NCBI RefSeq assembly: GCF_028807635.1
Contig: NZ_JARBAX010000001.1
Location: 757,001-821,000, forward strand
DNA length: 64,000 nucleotides
Source of the DNA: Streptomyces spiramyceticus
Lineage (GTDB): Bacteria > Actinomycetota > Actinomycetes > Streptomycetales > Streptomycetaceae
Direction: 5' to 3'
Shown: positions 32,927 through 42,514 of the stretch, piece by piece
Layout of the letters: the number at the start of each line of letters is the position of its first letter
Numbering within the stretch: position 1 is the stretch's first letter
Notes under the pieces: model-generated
Told to the model about the DNA's origin: nothing
Database searches by the model: none
The model's input: only the letters and a program-made list of their open reading frames with translations
Made by a program: the position numbers and the translations under genes

Positions 32927-34030
32927 GTGGACATCCATGTGCACCGCCCCGGTGAACTCAGCGCCGCCGACCGGGCCTCCTGGACCGCGATGCAGTCCAA
33001 GGCGCATCTGCACGGTTCGCCGGAGCTGGCGAACCCTTTCCTCTCCCCCGAGTTCGCCCTCGCCATGGGCCGGTACCGGCGCGGGGTGCGGATCGCCGTC
33101 GTACGCGAGGACGGTGAGCCGGCCGCGTTCTTCCCGCACCAGAGATCCGCCACCGGCGTCGGCCGGGCCATCGGTCTCGGTGTGTCCGACAGTCAGGGCC
33201 TGGTGCACAGGCCGGGCTTCGAGTGGGACGCACGGGAACTGCTGCGGGCCTGCGGGCTCGCGGTGTGGGAATTCGACCACTTGGCGCAGGGACAGGGGCC
33301 TTTCGAGGCCGGCGCCACCGGTTCGTTCGCGTCGCCGGTGATCGACACGCAGGACGGGTACGAGGCCTACCTCGCGCACCTGCGGAAGAACTCACCGAAG
33401 TTCCTCAAGACGACCCTAGCCAAGGAGCGGAAGCTGATCCGCACCGTCGGCGAGCTGACGTACGTGCACGACGAGCGGGACCCGGAGGCGCTGCGCACGC
33501 TGATGCGCTGGAAGTCCGCGCAGTACCGGAGGACCGGGCGCAGCGACCGCTTCACACAGTCCTGGATCATCGGACTCGTCGACCATCTGTTCCACACCCG
33601 CACCGAATCCTTCAGCGGGCTCCTGTCGGTTCTTTACGCGGACGGCCGGCCGATTGCCGCGCATTTCGGTCCGCGTACGGAAAGGATCATCAGCTGCTGG
33701 TTCCCGGCCTATGATCCGGCGTTCGCGAAATTCTCGCCCGGTTTGCTGATGCATCTGCGGATCGCTGAGGCCGCCGCCGCCGACGGCACCGCTTACATCG
33801 ATCTCGGCCGCGGCCAGAAACAGTACAAGGACTCCCTCAAGACGCGGGAAATCATGGTGTCCGAGGGGTGGGTGATGCGCCGTCACCCGGTCGCCCTGGG
33901 CCAATGGGCACGGCGTGCCCCGGTCCGGGCGCTGCGCAATACGGTGGTCGAACGGCCTGAACTGTTCGAACCCGCCGATAAGTTGCTCAAACGGATCGGG
34001 GAAATCCGATCGGGACGGTTCCGTATGTGA
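32927..34030 (+). CDS. CelD/BcsL-like GNAT (FemAB-type) acyltransferase
   Basis: A 367-residue double-GNAT protein of the CelD/FemAB-like group that acylates sugars or peptides in surface polymer pathways. The C-terminal GNAT part shows LSVLYADGRPIAAHFGPRTERIISCWFPAYDPAFAKFSPG (shown in parts), LLMHLRIAEAAAADG and the IDLGRGQKQYKDSLKTREI end typical of the family. The GTG start at 32927 is one base after the previous stop. It is probably the polysaccharide-modifying acetyltransferase of the cluster that continues after a 354-base leader. Confidence 0.85.
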   Translation: MDIHVHRPGELSAADRASWTAMQSKAHLHGSPELANPFLSPEFALAMGRYRRGVRIAVVREDGEPAAFFPHQRSATGVGRAIGLGVSDSQGLVHRPGFEWDARELLRACGLAVWEFDHLAQGQGPFEAGATGSFASPVIDTQDGYEAYLAHLRKNSPKFLKTTLAKERKLIRTVGELTYVHDERDPEALRTLMRWKSAQYRRTGRSDRFTQSWIIGLVDHLFHTRTESFSGLLSVLYADGRPIAAHFGPRTERIISCWFPAYDPAFAKFSPGLLMHLRIAEAAAADGTAYIDLGRGQKQYKDSLKTREIMVSEGWVMRRHPVALGQWARRAPVRALRNTVVERPELFEPADKLLKRIGEIRSGRFRM

Positions 34031-34199
34031 CCGTCGATGTAAGGCCAAAGACACAAAAAAGCGAGTCTACGTTCCAGGTCTTGCCATACAGTCCCAATCA
34101 TCAATACCGTCGTACATCCACCCGCATCGGTCCATCATGCAAAGCGGCTCTAGGGGAGGGCTCAAGCGTCGCGAGGGGTCCGGGGCGGGCGCGGTAGGG

Positions 34200-34384
34200 G
34201 GGTGCCGTACTCGGTGACCACAGCTGTGCCGAGTCGCGTGCCGCGTGGAGAGTTATGCCAGCTCACCCGACCAGTACGGAGTTCCATGCCGTCATGGGCC
34301 GGGTGAGAACCCCCCCTTTCGAACCGGAAACTCATCCGGACCGCCCGGGGGCGGGCGGTCCACCGGTGGAGAGGGAAAACACTC
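34200..34384 (+). promoter_or_regulatory. Structured leader upstream of the glycosyltransferase operon
   Basis: Two long-range stems are visible: actcgg (34209-34214) with ccgagt (34229-34234), and ctcacccg (34262-34269) with cgggtgag (34300-34307). The second encloses a further acgg/ccgt stem. A C-run follows at 34310-34316, then a purine-rich ribosome site before the start at 34385. The 354-base gap from 34031 holds no plausible gene. It may be a riboswitch, an attenuator, or simply a structured 5' UTR; no known class was recognised. Confidence 0.45.
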
Positions 34385-35212
34385 ATGAGCTCAGTACTCC
34401 GCCCTGCGGTGCCAGGGCAAGATCCGTTAATCGCGCCGTCACGGAACGGCAATTCGCAAGGGACGGGAGCCGGCCGAATACCCGGTCAGTACCGGCCGAT
34501 CTCTTCGCACCTCGCCATTGCGCCGCCGGTGAGCGTGGTGATCCCCGCCATGAATGAGGCGGAAAACCTCCCGTACGTCTTCAAGACACTTCCCGACTGG
34601 ATCCACGAAGTGATCCTGGTCGACGGGAATTCGACCGACGACACCGTGCAGGTGGCCCGCGATCTCTGGCCGGGAATCAAGGTCGTCAAGCAGCGCGGAA
34701 AAGGCAAGGGCGACGCACTGATCAGTGGATTCGCCGCCGCCACCGGCGAAATCATCGTGATGGTCGACGCGGACGGCTCGGCCGACGGCAATGAGATCGT
34801 CAGCTATGTCTCGGCGCTCGTCTCGGGGGCCGATTTCGCGAAGGGATCACGCTTCGCCAACGGCGGCGGCACGGACGACATGACGCCGGTCCGCAAGCTC
34901 GGCAACCGGGTGCTGTGCGCCGTGGTCAACGCCAAGTTCGGCGCCCGCTACACGGACCTCTGCTACGGCTACAACGCCTTCTGGCGGCACTGCCTCGACA
35001 AGATCGACCTGGACTGCACCGGCTTCGAGGTCGAGACCCTGATGAACATCCGGGTCGTCAAGGCGGGCCTGCGGGTCCAGGAGATTCCCAGCCACGAGTA
35101 CGTCCGCATCCACGGCATGAGCAACCTCAGCGCCGTACGGGACGGACTGCGCGTCCTGCGAGTGATCCTCAAGGAGCGGGGGAAGCGGCACGGCCGGGGA
35201 GCGGTGTCTTGA
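34385..35212 (+). CDS. GT2 glycosyltransferase (polyprenyl-phosphate sugar transferase-like)
   Basis: A 275-residue GT2 enzyme with VSVVIPAMNEAENLP, DGNSTDDTVQVAR and a DAD-type nucleotide-binding motif in MVDADGSADG. It has no C-terminal membrane spans, matching the soluble dolichol-phosphate-mannose-synthase-like group. It would move a sugar from an NDP-sugar to a polyprenyl phosphate or acceptor inside the cell. The start ATG at 34385 follows ggagaggg. The next GT2 gene starts at TTG overlapping this stop (TTGA), so the two are coupled. Confidence 0.9.
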   Translation: MSSVLRPAVPGQDPLIAPSRNGNSQGTGAGRIPGQYRPISSHLAIAPPVSVVIPAMNEAENLPYVFKTLPDWIHEVILVDGNSTDDTVQVARDLWPGIKVVKQRGKGKGDALISGFAAATGEIIVMVDADGSADGNEIVSYVSALVSGADFAKGSRFANGGGTDDMTPVRKLGNRVLCAVVNAKFGARYTDLCYGYNAFWRHCLDKIDLDCTGFEVETLMNIRVVKAGLRVQEIPSHEYVRIHGMSNLSAVRDGLRVLRVILKERGKRHGRGAVS

Positions 35213-36231
35213 ACCAGCCGGACCTGAACGAGCCGGACATCTCGGTGGTGATCTGCGTCTACACCGAGGATCGCTGGGAGGACATCCTCGCGGCGGTCGA
35301 CTCGGTGCGTCACCAGTCACGGCCCGCCGCCGAGACGCTGCTGGTCGTCGACCACAATCCGGCGCTGCTCGAACGGCTCGGCAAGGAGTACAAAGACGCA
35401 GGCGAGGAGGTGCGGGTGCTCGCCAATGCGGGCCCCCGCGGCCTCTCCTCGGGTCGCAACACCGGCATCGCCGCAGCCCGCGGCGACATCGTCGCCTTCC
35501 TCGACGACGACGCCGTGGCCGAGCGCGACTGGCTGCGGCACTTCGCGGAGGGCTACGAGGATCCCCGGGTGATGGCCGTCGGGGGAAGAACCATGCCCGC
35601 CTGGGCATCCGGCCGCAGACCGGACTGGTTCCCCGAGGAGTTCGACTGGGTCGTCGGCTGTACGTACAAGGGCCTGCCACCCGGCCGGGTGCGGGTCCGC
35701 AATGTCCTCGGCGGCAATGCCTCCTTCCGTAAATCGGCCTTCGACGCGGCGGGGGGCTTCGCCACGGGCATCGGCAGGGACGGCGACAAGCGGCCGCTGG
35801 GCTGCGAGGAGACGGAGCTGTGCATCCGGCTCACCACGGCCCTGCCCGACGCGGTGCTGCTGATCGACGACCGTGCGGTCATCCACCACAAGGTCCCGGC
35901 CGCCCGGGAGCGCTTCGGGTACTTCCGTACGCGGGCCTACGCCGAGGGGTTGTCGAAGGCACTCGTGGCGCGAAGTGTCGGTGCGGGCAAGGGGCTTGCC
36001 TCCGAGCGCCGGTATACGACGCGGGTGCTGCCGGCGGGTGTGGCCCGCGGGCTGCGTGACGCCGTGCTCGGCCGACCGGGCGGGGCGGGCCGCGCGGGGG
36101 CCATTGTGGCCGGGGTGGCGGTCGCGGCGGGCGGGTACGTACTCGGCACCGTCCGCGCGCGTCGGGGCGGCGGCTTTTCGGTGCCCCGCCCGGCCCTCCA
36201 AGAACCGCATGCGCGAGGTGAGATGCGATGA
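35209..36231 (+). CDS. GT2 family glycosyltransferase
   Basis: A 340-residue GT2 enzyme. DISVVICVYTEDRWE opens the fold, GLSSGRNTGIAAARGDIVAFLDDDAVAE supplies the DxD-like acid cluster, and GGNASFRK and EETELCIRL complete the acceptor site. A C-terminal hydrophobic segment (AGAIVAGVAVAAGGYVLG) may anchor it to the membrane. The TTG start at 35209 has GGGGAG seven bases upstream and overlaps the preceding stop. Its own stop overlaps the deacetylase start (ATGA). Confidence 0.9.
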   Translation: MNQPDLNEPDISVVICVYTEDRWEDILAAVDSVRHQSRPAAETLLVVDHNPALLERLGKEYKDAGEEVRVLANAGPRGLSSGRNTGIAAARGDIVAFLDDDAVAERDWLRHFAEGYEDPRVMAVGGRTMPAWASGRRPDWFPEEFDWVVGCTYKGLPPGRVRVRNVLGGNASFRKSAFDAAGGFATGIGRDGDKRPLGCEETELCIRLTTALPDAVLLIDDRAVIHHKVPAARERFGYFRTRAYAEGLSKALVARSVGAGKGLASERRYTTRVLPAGVARGLRDAVLGRPGGAGRAGAIVAGVAVAAGGYVLGTVRARRGGGFSVPRPALQEPHARGEMR

Positions 36232-37025
36232 GCACACCGGTGCCGATCCTGATGTACCACGCGGTGGGGCACCGCCCGGCGAAGGCCGCGTACCGCCTCT
36301 CGGTGTCTCCCGAGGCGTTCGCCGAGCAGCTGGAACTGCTGGACGAGCGCGGGTTCACGCCGCTCACCACCGCGCAGCTGGGCGCGGCCTGGCGCGGTGG
36401 CGGGGTGCTGCCACCGCGGCCGGTACTGATCACCTTCGACGACGGTTACGAGGGCGTGCACCGGCACGCCCTGCCGGCGCTCGCCAAGCACGGTTTCGCG
36501 TCCACCCTGTTCGTGTCGACGGGCTGGCTGCGCGGCCCGTACGACACCGGGGGCGCCCTCGACACCATGCTCGACTGGGACCAGGTGCGCGAACTCGCCG
36601 CCGCGGGAACCGAGATCGGCGGCCACAGCCACACTCATCCACAGATGGACCAACTCCCGGACGACGAGCTGCTGTTCGAGGCAAGGCGCTGCCGGGAGAT
36701 CATCACGGAGGAGCTGGGCGACAGGCCCGTCTCCTTCGCCTACCCGTACGGCTACTCCAGCCGGCGCGTGCGCCGGACCGTGCGCGAGACCGGGTTCGCG
36801 CAGTCCCTCGCCGTGGGGAACGCGCTCGCCCGACGGCGGCAGGGACCGTACGCCCTGGAGCGGGTGACCGTACAGCGCAGCACCGGTATCGAGGAGTTCC
36901 AGCGGCTGGTGGAGGGCCGGTCGATCGCCCGCAACTTCGCCGGGGACCGGGCCCTCACCAAGGGGTACGCCATGGTCCGCAGAGCCCGAGCGGCCGGCCG
37001 GAAGGTAAGCAGAATCCGTGTCTGA
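36228..37025 (+). CDS. Polysaccharide deacetylase (CE4)
   Basis: A 265-residue NodB-homology (CE4) domain protein. Motif 1 is LITFDDGYEG (Asp71/Asp72), motif 2 is GGHSHTHP with His133 and His137, and motif 3 is AYPYGYSS. It would remove N- or O-acetyl groups from the polymer made by this cluster. No signal peptide is visible, so it may act on a lipid-linked precursor inside. The start overlaps the upstream stop by 4 bases; the end overlaps the fusion gene by 8. Confidence 0.92.
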   Translation: MSTPVPILMYHAVGHRPAKAAYRLSVSPEAFAEQLELLDERGFTPLTTAQLGAAWRGGGVLPPRPVLITFDDGYEGVHRHALPALAKHGFASTLFVSTGWLRGPYDTGGALDTMLDWDQVRELAAAGTEIGGHSHTHPQMDQLPDDELLFEARRCREIITEELGDRPVSFAYPYGYSSRRVRRTVRETGFAQSLAVGNALARRRQGPYALERVTVQRSTGIEEFQRLVEGRSIARNFAGDRALTKGYAMVRRARAAGRKVSRIRV

Positions 37026-40000
37026 CACGACCACCGCCCAGGCCGAGAGCGCCGAAAGCCCGGCGACGGCGGGGCAGTCGTCCGGGCGCCGCTTACGGCT
37101 GCCCGGAAGGGGCGGTGGGAGTCCGCTCTTCCGCAATGCCTACGCCCTGATGCTCAATACGGGTATCAGTGCGCTGCTCGGCCTGAGCTTCTGGCTGGCC
37201 GCAGCCCGGTACTACTCGGAGGCCGCGGTCGGCCAGGGTTCCGCGGCCATCGCCGCGATGAAGCTCCTCGCCGGACTGACCGCGCTGACGCTCACCGGTG
37301 CGCTGGCGCGCTTCATCCCGGTGGCGGGGCGCAGCACGGGGCGGCTGGTGCTCAGGACGTACGCGGGCAGCTCCGTGGTGGTCGCCGTGGCCGCCGTGAT
37401 CTTCCTGGCCACGCTGGACCTGTGGGGTCCTTCGTACCGCTTTCTGCACGGCCCGCTGAACGGCCTCGGCTTCGTGCTCGCCGTCATCGCCTGGGCATTG
37501 CTGACCCTCCAGGACGGGGTGCTGACCGGTCTGCGCAGCGCGCTGTGGGTGCCGGTGGGCAATACCGTCTTCTCCGCGGTCAAGCTGGTGCTGCTCGTTG
37601 CGATCGCCACGTCGATCCCGACCGCGGGCGTCTTCGTCTCGTGGGTCGCCGCGATCGCCATGTCCGTCATCCCGCTGGGCTGGCTGGTCTTCCGGCGGCT
37701 GGTGCCGCGCCATGTGAAAGCCACCGAGGAGCGCGCTCAGCCGCCGACACTGCGGCAGATGGGCCGCTTCCTGGCGGGCGACTACACCGGTTCGCTGTTC
37801 TCGCTGGCCGTGGTCTACGCCGTGCCTGTGATCGTCGCCGCGCAGGTCAGCTCCGAGGACAACGCGTACTTCTACATCACCACGACCATCGGCGGCACGG
37901 TCAATCTGCTCGCCATCAACATGGGTGCCTCCCTCACGGTCGAGGGCGCGCACGATCCGAGCACCCTGGCGCAGAACTGCCGGGCCGCCCTGCGCCGCAT
38001 GGCGCGGATCATGCTGCCGGTGGCGGCCGTCCTGTTCTTCGGCGCCCCCTACATCCTGGGCGTGTTCGGCGAGGGATACGCGAACGCGGCGACGCCGCTG
38101 CTGCGCTGGTTCGCGGTCGGCGCGCTGCTGCGCGTCGTCATCGAGGTGTACTTCGCGGTGCTGCGCGCCCAGAGCCGTACGTCCGGACTCGCCTATCTCC
38201 AGGGTGGACTGTGCGTGCTGGTGCTGGGCCTGACGCTGTTGCTGCTGCCGCGCATGGGCCTTACGGGCGCGGGCGTCGCGGAGATCTCCAGCCTTGCCGT
38301 CGTCGCGGCGGTGGCGGGCGTCAAGCTGTACCGGGTGGTCAAGTCCGCGCCGCCGGCCGGTGCGAGGGGTGCTGCGAGGGATACGAGGGGCGTGGACGCG
38401 GCGGCTCCGGACGGTGACCTGGCCGACCTGGCGGTCGACGGCGACCTCGGCGACGCGGACCGTGGCGACCGTGGCCGTACGGAGAAGGGGCCGGCCGGGG
38501 GCGAGTACGGGACGCGCTGGGCGCTGCGCTCCGCGCTCGACCCGCCCACCATGCCGCTGGGGGCGCGGCTGGACTTCGACCACCCGGAGCGCAGGCCCGA
38601 TGTGCGGCCGGGGCCCGGGACTCCGGCCGCGGGTACGCCCGTAACGGAGACCGGCGGAAGCGACGCGGCCGACCACCGGCCGACCTGGGCGCTCAGGTCG
38701 CCGCTGCCGCGGGCGATCTCTTCGCCCCGGTCCGGCTCCTCCGTACCCGAGGCCGCGGTGTCGGCCGACGCGAGCGAGACCGGCGAGGCGCATCCGAGTG
38801 ACGAGGCGCATTCGGCAGGCGAGGCGCGTTCGGTGGGCGAGGAGCCCGAGACGCCTGTGGCCCCCGAGGCGGCGCCCACGCCCGCGCCGCGCCGCTCACC
38901 GTTCCGCGCCCTGCACCTCCGCGTCCCCGAACTGGGCGTCGGGCTGCTGCTTCTGGCCGCGCTGGTGCTCTACTGGCTGCCGGTGCGGGGCATCGGCGAG
39001 GCCGACCTGGACCGCATGGGCGGCCTCGGGCTGATCTCCGTACTTCCGGCGGCGACTCTGCTCGGCGCCGGCCTCCTCGCGCTGTCCTTCGCTTCGCTGC
39101 TGTGGCTGGACCGGCCACGGACCGTACTGCTGACGCTGGCGCTGCTGGCCACGGTGGTGTCGCTGCACGCGCTGCCCGCCGTACTGGAGACGGAGCCGCG
39201 GTTCCCGACGGCCTGGCAGCACCTCGGCTTCATGGACTACATCGACAGGACCGGCTCGGCGGTGCCGGACCTCGACGCGCGCTGGAGCTGGCCGGGCTTC
39301 TTCGCGGCGGCCACCTTTGTCGCCGAGGCGTGCGGTGTCTCCGACATGTCGTCGGTGATCCGCTGGTGGCCACTCGCCATGCAGCTCCTCTACCTCCCGC
39401 CGCTGTTCCTCCTGATGCGGTCCGTGCGGGCGAGCTGGCGGGCGAAGTGGGCGGGTGTCTGGATCTTCGTACTGAGCGGCTGGGTCGGCCAGGACTACTT
39501 CTCGCCGCAGGGCTTCACGTACGGGATGTATCTCGCCTTCGTCGCGGTGCTGCTGGTGTGGTTCCGTGAGCCACGGGTGCTGTGGACCAAGCGGCGTCCC
39601 GGCGAGGCCGAGGTCACGCCCGCCGGGCGGCGCGAGAAGGCGGTGCTGCTGCTCGTCCTGGTCGGGCTCTTCGCCGCGACCGTACCCGCGCACCAGCTCA
39701 CGCCGTTCGTGATGCTCGGGGTCCTGGCCGTCCTGGTGATGGCGGGCCGCTCCACGCTGCGCGGGCTGCCGATGCTGTTCGCCGTACTGGTCGCGGTGTG
39801 GATCGGCTTCTTCGCCGAGCCGTACTGGTCGGGGCACTTCGACGAGCTCTTCGGCGGGGTCGGCGGGGTGGGCGGCAATGTGACGTCGTCCGTCTCCGGC
39901 CGTATCGAGGGCGGCAGCTCGACGCACAAGCTGGTGCTGTACGTCCGTGTCGCGATGGCCGGCGGTGTGATGGCCTTCGCGTGCTGGGGCTGGTGGCGGC

Positions 40001-40926
40001 GCCGCTTCGCCGGTTACAGCGAGCGGTCCCTGCTGGTGCTGGCCTTTGTGCCGTTCCTGGGCTTCGGCATGCAGTCGTACGGCGGGGAAATGGCGCTGCG
40101 CGTCTTCATGTTCGCGCTGCCGGGCGCCGCGCTGCTGGCCGGGCTCGCGCTCTTCCCGCGCACCGGGGCGACCGCCGCCGAGCGGGACGCGGACCGCAAG
40201 AGCCTGGCGCCGCTGGCCGCGCTGATGACGGGCCTGCTCCTCATCGGCGGCTTCCTCGTCGCACGCTGGGGCAACGAGCCCTTCGAGCGGGTCAGGGGCG
40301 GCGAGGTCGCGGCGATGGAGTTCGTGTACGCGCACGACGACCCGTCGGTGCGGCTGCTGTGGATGAGCAACGACACCCTGGACAATGTGACGCCCGCAAT
40401 CCCCTGGGGCGCCAGGGACATGGAGAAGGTCAACTACGTACCGACGCTCGCTCCGGTCGACCCGGTGCTGGTGGCGGGCCTGGTGAAGTCGCTCAAGGAC
40501 GCGGGCCCGAACTCGTACCTCATGATCAACCGGAGTCAGTCGGTCTATCTGCGGCTCGACGCGGGCTATTCGGCCACCTGGGAGAAGCGGCTGACCGCGA
40601 ATCTCGACAAACGGCCGGAGCTCAAGAAGGTCCTGTCGAACGAGGACGTGTCGTTGTACGCGCTGCGCGAGCAGCCGGACGGCGCGGTCGAGAAGCCGGA
40701 TCCGGGACCGGTCGGACCGAAGATCACCTGGACGCCGTGGTCGGTGGTGGGCGCGCTGGCCGCGCTGGCGCTGATCGTGCTGCTCGCGGCGCGCGAGGTC
40801 GTACGGGTGGCGGTGGCGCCGGGTGTGCGGCAGCTGCAGTGGCTGCAGAGCACGTTCTGGTTCTCGCTGCCGCTGCTGGCGGTGCTGCTGGCTTCACTGG
40901 TGCAGCGGTTCCTGACGATGTCGTGA
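37018..40926 (+). CDS. Flippase fused to a second polytopic membrane domain
   Basis: A 1302-residue protein in two halves. Residues about 38-445 form a 12-14-span MOP/Wzx-like flippase (FRNAYALMLNTGISALLG, LGLTLLLLPRMGLTGAGVAEISSLAVVAAV shown in parts). Residues about 450-625 are a long, Asp/Gly/Glu-rich, probably disordered linker. Residues about 636-1302 are a second polytopic unit with about 11 spans and a long loop (LSGWVGQDYFSPQGFTYGMY; SNDTLDNVTPAIPWGARDMEKVNY in pieces), resembling membrane polymerase/glycosyltransferase-C-like proteins of the cluster type. The start is GTG 37018. Fusion of export and probable polymerisation in one chain is the most unusual feature of the cluster. Confidence 0.85.
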   Translation: MSDTTTAQAESAESPATAGQSSGRRLRLPGRGGGSPLFRNAYALMLNTGISALLGLSFWLAAARYYSEAAVGQGSAAIAAMKLLAGLTALTLTGALARFIPVAGRSTGRLVLRTYAGSSVVVAVAAVIFLATLDLWGPSYRFLHGPLNGLGFVLAVIAWALLTLQDGVLTGLRSALWVPVGNTVFSAVKLVLLVAIATSIPTAGVFVSWVAAIAMSVIPLGWLVFRRLVPRHVKATEERAQPPTLRQMGRFLAGDYTGSLFSLAVVYAVPVIVAAQVSSEDNAYFYITTTIGGTVNLLAINMGASLTVEGAHDPSTLAQNCRAALRRMARIMLPVAAVLFFGAPYILGVFGEGYANAATPLLRWFAVGALLRVVIEVYFAVLRAQSRTSGLAYLQGGLCVLVLGLTLLLLPRMGLTGAGVAEISSLAVVAAVAGVKLYRVVKSAPPAGARGAARDTRGVDAAAPDGDLADLAVDGDLGDADRGDRGRTEKGPAGGEYGTRWALRSALDPPTMPLGARLDFDHPERRPDVRPGPGTPAAGTPVTETGGSDAADHRPTWALRSPLPRAISSPRSGSSVPEAAVSADASETGEAHPSDEAHSAGEARSVGEEPETPVAPEAAPTPAPRRSPFRALHLRVPELGVGLLLLAALVLYWLPVRGIGEADLDRMGGLGLISVLPAATLLGAGLLALSFASLLWLDRPRTVLLTLALLATVVSLHALPAVLETEPRFPTAWQHLGFMDYIDRTGSAVPDLDARWSWPGFFAAATFVAEACGVSDMSSVIRWWPLAMQLLYLPPLFLLMRSVRASWRAKWAGVWIFVLSGWVGQDYFSPQGFTYGMYLAFVAVLLVWFREPRVLWTKRRPGEAEVTPAGRREKAVLLLVLVGLFAATVPAHQLTPFVMLGVLAVLVMAGRSTLRGLPMLFAVLVAVWIGFFAEPYWSGHFDELFGGVGGVGGNVTSSVSGRIEGGSSTHKLVLYVRVAMAGGVMAFACWGWWRRRFAGYSERSLLVLAFVPFLGFGMQSYGGEMALRVFMFALPGAALLAGLALFPRTGATAAERDADRKSLAPLAALMTGLLLIGGFLVARWGNEPFERVRGGEVAAMEFVYAHDDPSVRLLWMSNDTLDNVTPAIPWGARDMEKVNYVPTLAPVDPVLVAGLVKSLKDAGPNSYLMINRSQSVYLRLDAGYSATWEKRLTANLDKRPELKKVLSNEDVSLYALREQPDGAVEKPDPGPVGPKITWTPWSVVGALAALALIVLLAAREVVRVAVAPGVRQLQWLQSTFWFSLPLLAVLLASLVQRFLTMS

Positions 40927-40944
40927 GGTGGTGTCGTACGGCGC

Positions 40945-42375
40945 TCAGGAACGCGCCAGCCACCGCACCTCATAGCTCTTCATGTCGAAGGACTTGCCGT
41001 CGATCTTCGCCTTGATGGGGCGGTCGAGGATGTTCACGACGAGGACGGTCCTGTCGTCGGCGAGGACGCGCACATTCGGTACGTCGTCGGGGGCGACCCG
41101 GACGCGCGCGTCGTACCGGGTGCCCGGCGGGAACTCCTTCGCGAACCGCGCCAGCAGCTTCATCATCGGCAACTGACCGCCGCCGTCGTCGAGTTCGGTG
41201 GAGCGCCACAGGCAGCCCGCGCACGTGGCGCCCCTGTTCTGCGGGTTCCAGTAGAAGCCGGTGCTCGCCCCGCCGCGGACCATCGCGATCATTCCCGAGG
41301 CGTGTACGGCGGTGCGGTGCGGCTCGCTCCAGCCGTCGCGGTCGTCATCGTCGTCGCCCGGCTCGACGTAGTACTCGGCCCACCAGAGCGGCAGCCCGCC
41401 GGACCGGTCGCGGATCCACCTGCTCACCGCGGTGAGCTTGTCCGTCGCCTTGAACTCGTCGGGCAGCAGCTCGTCGTCGCGGGTGTAGCTCGCGCCGTCG
41501 ACGACGACGAAGTCCGCGCCCTTCTTGTTCTCGTCCCAGTAGCTGTAGGCGTCGAGGACCCGCTGGTCGACGCTGCCCCAGGGGCCCTTGAGAGCGGAGG
41601 CATAGGTCGTGTCGCGCGGCTCGTAACTGTCCATGACGAGGTAGGGGCCGCCGACCAGGTTCGCCTTGTTGACCTTCTTCAGCTCGGCGTACACGAGGTT
41701 GTAGAGCTGGGTGTAGCCCTCGTAGTTCCAGCGCTTGCGGCCGTCGTCGAAGAAGCCCTTGAACTCGTTCCAGACGATGAAGTGGCGTACGTCCGGATAG
41801 CGCTTGGCGACGGTGGCGGCGAGCTTCGCGAAGTCCTTGTAGTGCTCGGGGCTCGGCGCGGTCTCCAGGGCCTTCTTGCTCCAGTCGGTGTTGTCCGAGC
41901 CGGCCTTGCCGCCCTTCATCCAGTCGGGCGCGCAGCACAGGGTGATGACGGGGGTGCCGCCCGTACGGCGGATCAGGTCGATGCGGCTGTCCAGTTCGTC
42001 GAACCGGTACCGGCCGGGCGAGGGCTCCGGGTTCTCCGCGCCCCACCCCATGATGTGCTGGATCTGCGGCACCGACTGCGCGGACAGTGTGCTCTGTGCT
42101 CTGCGCAGGGCCGCCGGTGTGCCCTCGTCCGCGCTGTACTGCGTATGCGTGAAGCCCCAGCCCAGTTCGGGCTCGGCTTTCGCGGGCACCGGTGCGGGTG
42201 TGCCGTGCACCTTGTCGCCTTCGGCTGTGGTGCCGCCGTCGCTGCCCCGGCCGGTGTCGTCGGTGGGAAGAGTGGCGCACATCGTCAGTACGAGGGCGAT
42301 TACGGCCACACCCACGCCGATCAGCGCGGTGAGCCGCCACCGCTTTGCCCCCGAGGTCCATCCATGACGTCCCAT
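40945..42375 (-). CDS. Membrane-anchored GH39-like glycoside hydrolase
   Basis: A 476-residue secreted or membrane-anchored hydrolase (one span at about 15-36). The TIM-barrel shows GWGFTHTQY, the acid/base Glu204 in FIVWNEFKG and a candidate nucleophile Glu334 in LPLWWAEYYVE, the spacing seen in GH39/clan A. It is convergent with the fusion gene, 18 bases apart, and would trim or process the cluster's polysaccharide outside (inference). The start is ATG 42375, with GTG 42378 directly upstream as an alternative. Confidence 0.8.
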   Translation of the reverse strand: MGRHGWTSGAKRWRLTALIGVGVAVIALVLTMCATLPTDDTGRGSDGGTTAEGDKVHGTPAPVPAKAEPELGWGFTHTQYSADEGTPAALRRAQSTLSAQSVPQIQHIMGWGAENPEPSPGRYRFDELDSRIDLIRRTGGTPVITLCCAPDWMKGGKAGSDNTDWSKKALETAPSPEHYKDFAKLAATVAKRYPDVRHFIVWNEFKGFFDDGRKRWNYEGYTQLYNLVYAELKKVNKANLVGGPYLVMDSYEPRDTTYASALKGPWGSVDQRVLDAYSYWDENKKGADFVVVDGASYTRDDELLPDEFKATDKLTAVSRWIRDRSGGLPLWWAEYYVEPGDDDDDRDGWSEPHRTAVHASGMIAMVRGGASTGFYWNPQNRGATCAGCLWRSTELDDGGGQLPMMKLLARFAKEFPPGTRYDARVRVAPDDVPNVRVLADDRTVLVVNILDRPIKAKIDGKSFDMKSYEVRWLARS

Positions 42376-42514
42376 CACCCGTCAGGGTATCGGCGGGGGT
42401 TGGCATTCCGGCAGGTATCGCAGGAACAGGTACGTAACGCCACCGGGGGCCGGCGTGCCGGTGAAAGTTGAAACCTGGGTGCATACGGCGTCCCCGTGCC
42501 GGATCATGGGCGGC

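Noticed and set aside
34200..34384. c-di-GMP or ydaO-type riboswitch
   Set aside because: The characteristic conserved bases of these classes were not seen; only generic pairing is visible, so it is reported as a structured leader.
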